NCBI GenBank assembly: GCA_030647575.1
Contig: JAUSJS010000282.1
Location: 1 to 6,669, forward strand
Direction of reading: 5' to 3'
DNA length: 6,669 nt
DNA from: Candidatus Limnocylindrales bacterium
GTDB taxonomy: Bacteria; Chloroflexota; Limnocylindria; Limnocylindrales; CSP1-4
Numbering within the stretch: position 1 is the first letter of the stretch; each line of letters begins with the position of its first letter. The notes below the pieces were generated by a model. The model was not told the origin of the DNA. It did not search any database and worked only from the letters and a program-made list of their open reading frames with translations. A program made the position numbers and the translations under genes. Below are positions 1-5,338 of the stretch, piece by piece.

Positions 1-1002
1 CAGCCCGCCCTGCACGACGGCCAGATCGCAGGCCGCCAGGTGGCGATAGAGCGACGGCACGAAGGCGCGGACCTCGACGCCCTTCGGTGCACCGAGGGTC
101 GAGGGATCGATCCGCGGCCCAGCGACTGCGATCATCCGCAGCCCGTTGACGCGGCGTGCGGCGTCCGGGTAGCTCGCGATGACCCGCCGCAGCAGCGCCT
201 CGCCGACGCCGGACCCGCCGACCGTGACGATGACGACACGTTCGTCCGGGTGGTAGCCGAGCTCCCGGCGCAGGGCCGCGCGCCCCTCGATGAGGGGTGC
301 GGGATCGAACCCGGTCACATAGCCGCTGAACGCGAAGTGGCGTTCCGTCCAGTCGCGGATCGACGGCAGGCCAGGGCCGAAATCGTCGGGCACGATGTCA
401 TCGGGTTCACCAACAAAGATCGATCGGTCGCGGATCCGGGGGAAGCGCTCGACGTGTTCGATCATCTCTGCGTTGTAATCGGCCGTCAGGAATGCTTCGC
501 GCTCGCCACCGTCGGGCATCGGCAGCCAACCGACGAAGTCCGTCATCCAGGCAAACGCCGTCCGCTTGAGCTCCGGGTTCTCGTGGAGGAAGTGGTCGAC
601 GTCCCAGGCCTCGTCGCCGATCACCAGGTCGTACTCGCCGGTCTCGACCACGTCGTGGAAGACCATGAAGTTCGCGACGAGGATCTCGTCCATCCGGCGG
701 ATGGCCTGGAAGGCGTTCAGGTCGTGTTCGGAGGACTCGGCCGTGATGTGCGCGGATTCCGAGGCGAGCTCTGCGCTCATCGGGTGGATCCGCTCGCCGC
801 GCGCCTCCAGGACGGCGGTGACCGGATGCTGGGCCAGCCAGTCGATCTCGAGATCGGGCCGGAGCTTGCGCAGTTCATCGGCGATGGCCACGTCGCGCTG
901 GGCGTGACCCAGTCCGATCGGCGACGACAGATACAGCGCCCGCCGGCGTCGAGCGAGCGAGCGGGTCCACCTCATCGTCGGGTTGGATGGCGCGGTGCCC
1001 AT
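1..1002 (-). CDS. GT-B glycosyltransferase (MurG/GT28-like), partial at window edge
   Basis: A minus-strand frame with no stop runs from the ATG at 1002 to the left edge, giving 334 residues and no C-terminus. After a short basic leader comes ALYLSSPIGLGHAQRD (about residues 22-37), the glycine-rich N-terminal loop typical of GT-B enzymes. A second Rossmann-like half begins near residue 260 (ERVVIVTVGGSGVGEALL) and the visible part ends in AACDLAVVQGGL, the start of the nucleotide-sugar-binding region in MurG/UGT-like enzymes. It probably transfers a sugar from a nucleotide donor in the cytoplasm; acceptor unknown. The reading frame is open upstream and encodes a hydrolase C-terminus (RDFVEES) directly before the ATG, so this half may originally have been fused to the preceding hydrolase. 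An independent start at 1002 is supported by GGAGGAG just upstream; an in-frame ATG at 975 is the alternative. The fold call is firm, the specificity unknown. Confidence 0.85.
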   Translation of the reverse strand, partial: MGTAPSNPTMRWTRSLARRRRALYLSSPIGLGHAQRDVAIADELRKLRPDLEIDWLAQHPVTAVLEARGERIHPMSAELASESAHITAESSEHDLNAFQAIRRMDEILVANFMVFHDVVETGEYDLVIGDEAWDVDHFLHENPELKRTAFAWMTDFVGWLPMPDGGEREAFLTADYNAEMIEHVERFPRIRDRSIFVGEPDDIVPDDFGPGLPSIRDWTERHFAFSGYVTGFDPAPLIEGRAALRRELGYHPDERVVIVTVGGSGVGEALLRRVIASYPDAARRVNGLRMIAVAGPRIDPSTLGAPKGVEVRAFVPSLYRHLAACDLAVVQGGL

Positions 1003-1739
1003 GGACTCCTCCACGAAGTCTCGCAGCAGCAGGTTGACCCGGACGGGGTCGCGTGCCGCCGGGCCGTGACCAGCACCGTCGAGTTTTCGAGAAGGATCGT
1101 CTCCGCGTCGGTCTCGAGCCCCCAGGCGAGGGCGTCTTCGATGGGCTTGGTCGAGTGCGGCTCGTTGAATATCTGGGAGAAGTAGAACTCGACAAACCCA
1201 CCCCAGTCTCGCAGCCAGTAGTAGCGATTCGACTTGGCCCAGCCCTCGTCGGTGTCGAGTGGCTCATCGAACGGGTAGTCGACCCCCCGCGCAGCGGCGG
1301 CCGCGCGAGGGTAGCCGGAGATCAGGACAAGGCCTGCGACCCGTTCCGGGTGCGCTCCGGCCAGGATGAGTGCCTGTCCCTCGTCACACCATGAGACGAC
1401 GACGGTGCGGTCCACGCCGCACCGGTCCATGATCGCGAGGGCATCGTCCGCGAATTCGCGCCGGTCGTAGGCAGCGCCATCGCGAGGACGGTCACTTCGT
1501 CCGTTGCCGCGTGGGTCGAAGGTGATGACCCGTACCCGGCGAGCCATGTCCGCGATCTGGGCCTTCCACATCCGCGAGTGGATGATCTGCCAGGTCGGCA
1601 TGAGCAGCACGGTCCGGTCGCCCTCGCCGTAGACTTCGTAGAAGACCCTGACACCGTCACGCTCGACGAACCCACTGACATCCGGGTATCGAGCGCGCGT
1701 TTGCTCTCGCGGGTCGGCGACGATCAGTTCGGCGATCAT
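972..1739 (-). CDS. alpha/beta hydrolase, C-terminus lost by internal deletion and frameshift (likely pseudogene half of a hydrolase-glycosyltransferase fusion)
   Basis: The 255-residue frame starts at an ATG overlapping the previous gene's stop (ATGA), with GGAGGA 5 nt upstream. Residues 15-217 match the neighbouring hydrolase closely: RARYPD, ERDGVR, FYEVYGEG, TFDPRGNG (73-80), HPERVAGL (130-137), EPHSTK (193-198). At the nucleophile elbow it reads VSWCDEG (Cys118) where the neighbour has VSLSLG, and it is one residue shorter, so a cysteine replaces the usual serine. After about residue 217 the frame is wrong: the last 38 residues are Arg/Ser/Cys-rich and unlike any hydrolase. The true C-terminus (GHGPAARDPVRV and on) is in another frame at 1071-1003. 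The catalytic-Asp segment (GDAD in the neighbour) is missing altogether. As read, the protein should lack a working triad. The hydrolase identity is secure; whether it is a real pseudogene or an assembly fault is open. Confidence 0.8.
   Translation of the reverse strand: MIAELIVADPREQTRARYPDVSGFVERDGVRVFYEVYGEGDRTVLLMPTWQIIHSRMWKAQIADMARRVRVITFDPRGNGRSDRPRDGAAYDRREFADDALAIMDRCGVDRTVVVSWCDEGQALILAGAHPERVAGLVLISGYPRAAAAARGVDYPFDEPLDTDEGWAKSNRYYWLRDWGGFVEFYFSQIFNEPHSTKPIEDALAWGLETDAETILLENSTVLVTARRHATPSGSTCCCETSWRSPWAPRHPTRR
1006..1012 (-). promoter_or_regulatory. Shine-Dalgarno for the glycosyltransferase start
   Basis: GGAGGAG lies 3 nt before the ATG at 1002 (the GGAGG core is 5 nt away). 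It also encodes the end of the hydrolase C-terminal remnant, so it could be chance. If real, it lets the glycosyltransferase be made as a separate protein although the upstream hydrolase frame is broken. Confidence 0.5.
1066..1090 (-). other. deletion/frameshift junction inside the hydrolase
   Basis: On the minus strand, the hydrolase frame (first codon bases at 1739, 1736 and so on) stops matching the paralogue after ETILL (ending at 1089). Homology resumes in a different frame at the catalytic histidine codon CAC (1068-1066). Only 20 nt separate these points, against 58 codons (174 nt) in the intact neighbour, so about 154 nt are missing. That number is not a multiple of three and explains the shift. 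The resumed frame runs through the hydrolase C-terminus into the glycosyltransferase with no stop. Confidence 0.75.
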
Positions 1740-2686
1740 AGCGATCCTCCATGTTGATCGATGGCGTCCTCCACGAAGTCGCGGATGAGCAGGTTGACCA
1801 GGACCGGGTCACGGGCATTCGAGATGTGGCCGCCACCGGCGATCGTCACGAGGCGCGCGTTCGGGATCGCATCGGCCAGCGCGATACCGCGGCTGGGGCC
1901 GGTGACCGCATCGGCATCGCCCTGGATGACGAGCGTCGGACAGCGAATCGCGCCACACAGGCCACGGACGGCGTCCTCGTCGAGCGCGCGGGCGTCCTCG
2001 GTCAGGATGAGCGTCTCTGGATCGCTGTCGAGCCCCCACCCGACGGCGTCCTCGATCTGTTTCGTCGAATGCGGCTCCGTGAAGCACTGCGCGAAGAAGA
2101 ACTCGAGAAATGCCCGGTGGTCGCGCCGCCAGAAATGGCGGTTGTACTTGGCCCAGCCCTCGTCCGTCTCGAGTCGCTCGTCGAACGGTGCGTCCCGGCC
2201 GGGCAGCCCTTCGCCGAGCGGCACGGCCGGGCCGAGGAAGACGAGGCCGGCGACACGCTCCGGGTGCTCGGTGGCGACGATGAGCGCCCGCTGTGCGCCG
2301 AGCGAGAGGGAAACGATGACGGCCCGATCGGTGTTGGTCGCGTCCATGACGGCCAGGAGATCCGCCGCCATCTCGCGTTCCGCGTACGCGCCCGCGCCGG
2401 TCGGTCGGTCGGAGCTTCCGTTGCCGCGCGGGTCGAACGTGACGACCTGGTGGCGCCGGGCGAAGTAGGGGATCTGCGCCTTCCAGATCCGCGAGTGCAC
2501 GATCGACCAGGTCGACGCGAACAGGATCGCCGGTTGACCCTCGCCGTAGACCTCGTAGAACGCGCGGACCCCGTCGCGCTCGATGAACCCCGTGCGGTCC
2601 GGGTAGCGGGCGCGCGACTGCTCTCGCACGAGCCGTTGCGCGTCGTGCGGGGGATCGGCCGGATCAGCCTGCGGGACCATGACCAT
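1736..2686 (-). CDS. alpha/beta hydrolase, intact
   Basis: About 316 residues from the ATG at 2686; a second ATG at 2680 is equally possible. Neither has a clear Shine-Dalgarno, and both lie inside the end of the NTF2-like gene, which suggests translational coupling. The much longer N-terminus possible from 2836 would overlap that gene's conserved core and is rejected. Numbered from 2686: fold start at RARYPD (25-30), strand and turn TFDPRGNG (83-90), nucleophile elbow VSLSLG with Ser128, catalytic acid in QGDAD (257/259), catalytic His287 in AGGGH, and cap-region motif FTEPHSTKQIEDAVGWG (about 202-218). The elbow has Ser instead of the usual first Gly of GxSxG. It should be a soluble serine hydrolase acting on an ester, lactone or similar small substrate, which is unknown. 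It is a tandem paralogue of the next gene and overlaps its start by 4 nt. Confidence 0.85.
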   Translation of the reverse strand: MVMVPQADPADPPHDAQRLVREQSRARYPDRTGFIERDGVRAFYEVYGEGQPAILFASTWSIVHSRIWKAQIPYFARRHQVVTFDPRGNGSSDRPTGAGAYAEREMAADLLAVMDATNTDRAVIVSLSLGAQRALIVATEHPERVAGLVFLGPAVPLGEGLPGRDAPFDERLETDEGWAKYNRHFWRRDHRAFLEFFFAQCFTEPHSTKQIEDAVGWGLDSDPETLILTEDARALDEDAVRGLCGAIRCPTLVIQGDADAVTGPSRGIALADAIPNARLVTIAGGGHISNARDPVLVNLLIRDFVEDAIDQHGGSL

Positions 2687-3101
2687 CGGCGTAGCGCCAC
2701 AGGGCGTTGACGATGCGCCAGCCTTCCGGGGTGGCGACAAGGTGAAGGTACTCGACGTAGTCCGCCGAGCGAACCACGACGGTCGCGATGCTGCCGGAGG
2801 CATCGGCGACGCGGATATCGACGGCCCGCTCGGCACGGCCGCGTTCCCGGCCGTTGCCGGCCGCCGTCCACGCCACCATCTGCTCCGCTGTCAGGCTGGA
2901 GACGGCGGGCGTCCGATCGACATCCTGGCCGCGTGAGCGCTTGGCCAGGGCGGGATGCAGCGCTCGACGCATCCGTTCGGGATCGGCGTCGAACCAGCCT
3001 TCGAAGTAGTCGAGCACAGTGGCCCGGATGGCGGCCAGGTCGTCGGCCGTCGCCTCGGGCGTCGGCGGGGCGATCCAGGCCTCGGTCAACGTAGATGTCA
3101 T
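2664..3101 (-). CDS. NTF2-like / putative lumazine-binding domain protein
   Basis: A 145-residue protein starting at ATG 3101, 1 nt after the TetR stop, with GGGAG about 7 nt upstream inside the TetR end. The longer frame beginning at 3218 lies within the TetR gene and is rejected. The sequence has the cone-fold pattern of small NTF2-like proteins: an N-terminal helix (IRATVLDYFEGWFDADPERMRRALHP, about 25-50), the segment SSLTAEQMVAWTAAGNGR (68-85), then strands (AVDIRVADASGSIATVVVRS, YVEYLHLVATPEGWRIVNALW). The ALHP...LAK and LTAEQMV features recall the family labelled putative lumazine-binding, whose members mostly have no proven function. It may be a small isomerase, cyclase or ligand-binding protein acting on the same compound as the hydrolases. 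The family call is fairly sure; the function is unknown. Confidence 0.78.
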   Translation of the reverse strand: MTSTLTEAWIAPPTPEATADDLAAIRATVLDYFEGWFDADPERMRRALHPALAKRSRGQDVDRTPAVSSLTAEQMVAWTAAGNGRERGRAERAVDIRVADASGSIATVVVRSADYVEYLHLVATPEGWRIVNALWRYADGHGPAG

Positions 3102-3102
3102 G

Positions 3103-3744
3103 TCAGTCTCCCTGTGTGCTGGGTCCGAGATCACGGAGGACGAGCCCGATCTTGCGCAGGGCCGCCCGCGTCGGCACCTCCGACTCCGGGATCCCGAGCA
3201 GGATGGCGGCCTCGGCACCCATGAACGGCAGGCTCATCAGCGCCCCGACCTCTTCGGGCGTGAAGGGCCCCAGGCTCCCTGTCCGCCGCTCCTCGCGTCG
3301 CGCGACATCGGCCAGCAGCCGGAACCAGCCGCTCAGCTGTTCGCGCACGGCTGCTGCCACGGTCTCGTCGGACCAGCCGGCGGCGATCATCTCCTGGAGG
3401 ATCCGGACATAGCCAGACTCCAGGTCAGCCTCGAGGAACTCGCAAGCCTGTTCCCACTGGCGCCACAGCGGTTCGCTGTCGGCGTACATCGACGCCTGGC
3501 GCGCGAGCAGGCGCTCGTTCTGCGCGGCAAGGACCGCCAGGATGAGCTCCTGCTTCGAGCCGAAGTAGTAATGGATCTGGCTGAGCGGGACGTCGGCCGC
3601 CTCGGCGACCCGTCGCGTCGAGAGGCTGGCGTAGCCGTCGGCCAGGAGGCACGAGCGAGCTGCCTCCAGGATGCGGCTGCGTGTATCGGCGCTGGCGCGC
3701 TCGCGGCGCTCCGCTCGGGTGCCGGGTCGCGGTTCGACTGCCAT
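3103..3744 (-). CDS. TetR/AcrR-family transcriptional regulator
   Basis: 213 residues from ATG 3744. An ATG at 3774, overlapping the DUF2182 stop, would add ten residues; neither start has a convincing Shine-Dalgarno. The N-terminal helix-turn-helix is clear at about residues 20-68: TRSRILEAARSCLLADGYASLS, then VAEAADVPLSQIHYYFGSKQELI, where HYYFGSK is the family's signature end of the recognition helix. The rest (about 75-213) is a helical ligand-binding and dimer domain rich in Leu, Ala and Trp. Members are usually repressors released by a small molecule. Its stop is 1 nt from the start of the NTF2-like gene and two genes separate it from the promoter at 5216-5243, so any autoregulation would be through the operon's own promoter. 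The palindromes at 5184-5215 are the best candidate operator in the window. Confidence 0.92.
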   Translation of the reverse strand: MAVEPRPGTRAERRERASADTRSRILEAARSCLLADGYASLSTRRVAEAADVPLSQIHYYFGSKQELILAVLAAQNERLLARQASMYADSEPLWRQWEQACEFLEADLESGYVRILQEMIAAGWSDETVAAAVREQLSGWFRLLADVARREERRTGSLGPFTPEEVGALMSLPFMGAEAAILLGIPESEVPTRAALRKIGLVLRDLGPSTQGD

Positions 3745-3766
3745 ACGCGAAGCATACGGTGGCCTC

Positions 3767-4531
3767 TCAGCCATTGAGGACCGACAGGCCGGCAAGGAGC
3801 AGGGCGACACCGAGCGGCCGCCCCAGCCGGCGGCCCCAGGCGGCGTTCTTCTCCACGGCGGTGACGGCGCCCAGCGCGAGCATCCAGGCCAGGCTGCCGA
3901 GGCCGACGGCGAACATCACCAGCATCAGCGACCAGCAACATCCAACGCAGAACAGGCCGTGTGCGACGCCCATGCGGAACGCCTCCCGCCGCTCGGCGCG
4001 ACCCTGCCAGCGGTTCAGGATGAAGCCGAGCGGCGACCGGCACTCATCAAGGCAGCGGTACTTGAGCGAGCTGAATTGGTACAGGCCGGCCAGCACGAAT
4101 GTCGCCGCCAGGATGAGCTGCGGGTTTGCCGCCAGCCACGGGACGGCCTCCACCGTGGCGTGGACGCCGCGATCGCCGATCCACGCCGCCAGCCCGAACG
4201 CCGTCCACGTGACCACGTATCCGAGGATCACCAGCCCGACCAGCAGCCCCGGTCGACGGCGCTGTCCGACGAGCGCCCCGAATGTCGCCAGGAGCGGGAT
4301 TGCCGTGGGCAACATCATCGCCACGATCATCAGCGCCCAGCCGATGACGAACAGGCCGAGCTCGAGCGGCGTGCCGAGGTCGGTCGGCGTGTCGTGGTGG
4401 AGGTATCGACCGTACGGCGAAGCGTCCCACAACCACAGGACGAGCCAGGCAGTCGCGGCGAGCATCGCCAGGAGCGCGACGAGGACGGTCCGATCGCGCA
4501 CCGGAACGCGGAGGTGGGACGCGCTGAACAT
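3767..4531 (-). CDS. DUF2182 multi-pass membrane protein, putative metal-binding
   Basis: 254 residues, starting at ATG 4531 behind a G-rich stretch (GGGGG about 8 nt upstream) and 16 nt after the DUF1326 stop. Hydrophobic spans are visible near residues 15-36, 56-88 (containing LMIVAMMLPTAIPLL), 95-118, 137-153, 189-226 (probably two passes) and 239-252, so six or seven membrane segments. Conserved-looking polar or metal-ligand positions are His45-His46, CLDEC (Cys160, Cys164) in the loop before the fifth span, and HGLFCVGCCW (His191, Cys195, Cys198, Cys199) in the membrane. This matches the DUF2182 family, described as predicted metal-binding integral membrane proteins without a demonstrated role. 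It follows a Cys-rich DUF1326 gene, and the pair presumably works together at the membrane. The family call is confident; function is only inferred. Confidence 0.88.
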   Translation of the reverse strand: MFSASHLRVPVRDRTVLVALLAMLAATAWLVLWLWDASPYGRYLHHDTPTDLGTPLELGLFVIGWALMIVAMMLPTAIPLLATFGALVGQRRRPGLLVGLVILGYVVTWTAFGLAAWIGDRGVHATVEAVPWLAANPQLILAATFVLAGLYQFSSLKYRCLDECRSPLGFILNRWQGRAERREAFRMGVAHGLFCVGCCWSLMLVMFAVGLGSLAWMLALGAVTAVEKNAAWGRRLGRPLGVALLLAGLSVLNG

Positions 4532-4547
4532 GGGTCGGCCCCCGACG

Positions 4548-5156
4548 TCAGGCGGCGAACCGGAAGTGGCCCTGGAGGGCGTTGTTGCCCGTCAGGTTTA
4601 CGCTCGGCAGGCCGTGGGGCCGGCCGTCGCGTGTGAAATGGTCGGCCTTCGCGGCGTACACCGGCGAACCCGGGATCGTCGAGAAGACGGTCTCCGACAG
4701 GATCGTCGGATTGCCCGTGGCGCCCGTATACGGGGTGATTTCCGCGTCGGCGATGGCGCCGACGGTGAGATGGCCGCGGCCGCCGTCGACCGTGAAGGTG
4801 ATCGGCACTCGTTCGACCGAGACGACTTCGCCGATGAGACCGGCGAGATCCGCGATCGCGCCGCCCAGCTGGCCGGTGAAGACCTTGAGCAGCTGTGCCT
4901 GCTGTTCATCGGTCGCACCGTCGTCGACGAACACGGCGGCCTTCCACGTCTTCGGGGTCAGGACGTTGCCGGGGATGTGCACGGAGAGCGCGACCGTTCG
5001 GTCCGTGACGTCGACGCCCTCGATGTTCCCGCCGTCGATGTGCCAGGCGAGCGCGGAATCGCACGTGCCCCCGTCGGGATCCTCGCCGATCCAGCATGGG
5101 CAGAGGACGTTGCAGGAGCATACCTCCAGCAGCTTGCCCTCGATGTCGTAGGCCAT
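4548..5156 (-). CDS. DUF1326 cysteine-rich soluble protein
   Basis: 202 residues from ATG 5156, preceded by GGAGGG 7 nt upstream (5164-5169). The open frame continues to 5417, but the extra residues are unlike a protein and cross the promoter, so the start at 5156 is preferred. The N-terminus carries a tight cysteine cluster, EVCSCNVLCPCWIG (Cys13, 15, 19, 21), plus Cys32 in GGTCDSALAWHIDGG, followed by a beta-rich body with no signal peptide or membrane span. These are the marks of DUF1326, a family of unknown function. The CxCxxxCxC arrangement could bind a metal such as copper, zinc or iron, or be redox active. It is the first gene of the minus-strand train and is followed 16 nt later by DUF2182, which supports a shared function. 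What it does in the cell is not known. Confidence 0.88.
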   Translation of the reverse strand: MAYDIEGKLLEVCSCNVLCPCWIGEDPDGGTCDSALAWHIDGGNIEGVDVTDRTVALSVHIPGNVLTPKTWKAAVFVDDGATDEQQAQLLKVFTGQLGGAIADLAGLIGEVVSVERVPITFTVDGGRGHLTVGAIADAEITPYTGATGNPTILSETVFSTIPGSPVYAAKADHFTRDGRPHGLPSVNLTGNNALQGHFRFAA

Positions 5157-5183
5157 GGCCTTGCCCTCCGCAGCTTGTCCCGT

Positions 5184-5215
5184 CGGTCGTATGACCGATG
5201 TCGGTCGATCGACCG
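5184..5215. promoter_or_regulatory. tandem palindromic operator, candidate TetR binding sites
   Basis: CGGTCGATCGACCG (5202-5215) is a perfect 14-bp palindrome abutting the -10 box and covering the predicted start of transcription. CGGTCGTATGACCG (5184-5197) has the same 5-bp arms with a different centre, 18 bp away centre to centre. A further CGGTC on the minus strand (5236-5232) falls between -35 and -10. A repressor dimer bound here would block the promoter. Assignment to the TetR protein encoded at 3103-3744 is inference. Confidence 0.6.
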
Positions 5216-5243
5216 AATCTACACCCGGACCGACCGTTGTCAA
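5216..5243 (-). promoter_or_regulatory. sigma70-like promoter of the DUF1326 gene train
   Basis: On the minus strand, a perfect -35 box TTGACA (5243-5238) is followed after 16 nt by TAGATT (5221-5216), which keeps four of the six -10 consensus bases. Transcription would begin near 5209, leaving a leader of about 50 nt before the ATG at 5156. The perfect consensus -35 in GC-rich DNA makes chance unlikely. Confidence 0.65.
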
Positions 5244-5299
5244 GCCCCAAGGTTTCGGGATATGGACGTGTGATCTGCGGTCCAACGCAGCCGCTCTGC

Positions 5300-5305
5300 T
5301 AGCAT
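5300..5305 (+). promoter_or_regulatory. possible -10 box for glycyl-tRNA synthetase
   Basis: TAGCAT lies 33 nt before the GTG start and shares four of six bases with the -10 consensus. No good -35 is seen at the right distance (5277-5282 reads GCGGTC), so this is a weak call. It would give a leader of only about 27 nt. Confidence 0.3.
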
Positions 5306-5338
5306 CGGTGACCCCAGAACCCCCAGACCGGAGCCTCC

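Noticed and set aside
40..1185. 381-residue plus-strand open frame at the left edge
   Set aside because: Antisense to the glycosyltransferase, whose minus-strand frame has clear GT-B motifs; the plus frame has none.
2399..2414. Repeated GGTCGGTCGGTCGG resembling the operator arms
   Set aside because: It lies inside conserved hydrolase coding sequence (GSSDRPTG) and is not palindromic; codon use explains it.
3681..5273. Very long plus-strand open frame (530 residues) opposite DUF2182 and DUF1326
   Set aside because: Ser/Arg/Pro-rich with no family features; it is the antisense of well-recognised genes, and long shadow frames are expected at this GC content.
5275..5290. Inverted repeat CTGCG-6 nt-CGCAG upstream of GlyRS, possible leader structure or T-box
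   Set aside because: Only a 5-bp stem, probably upstream of the transcription start, and the leader is too short for a T-box.
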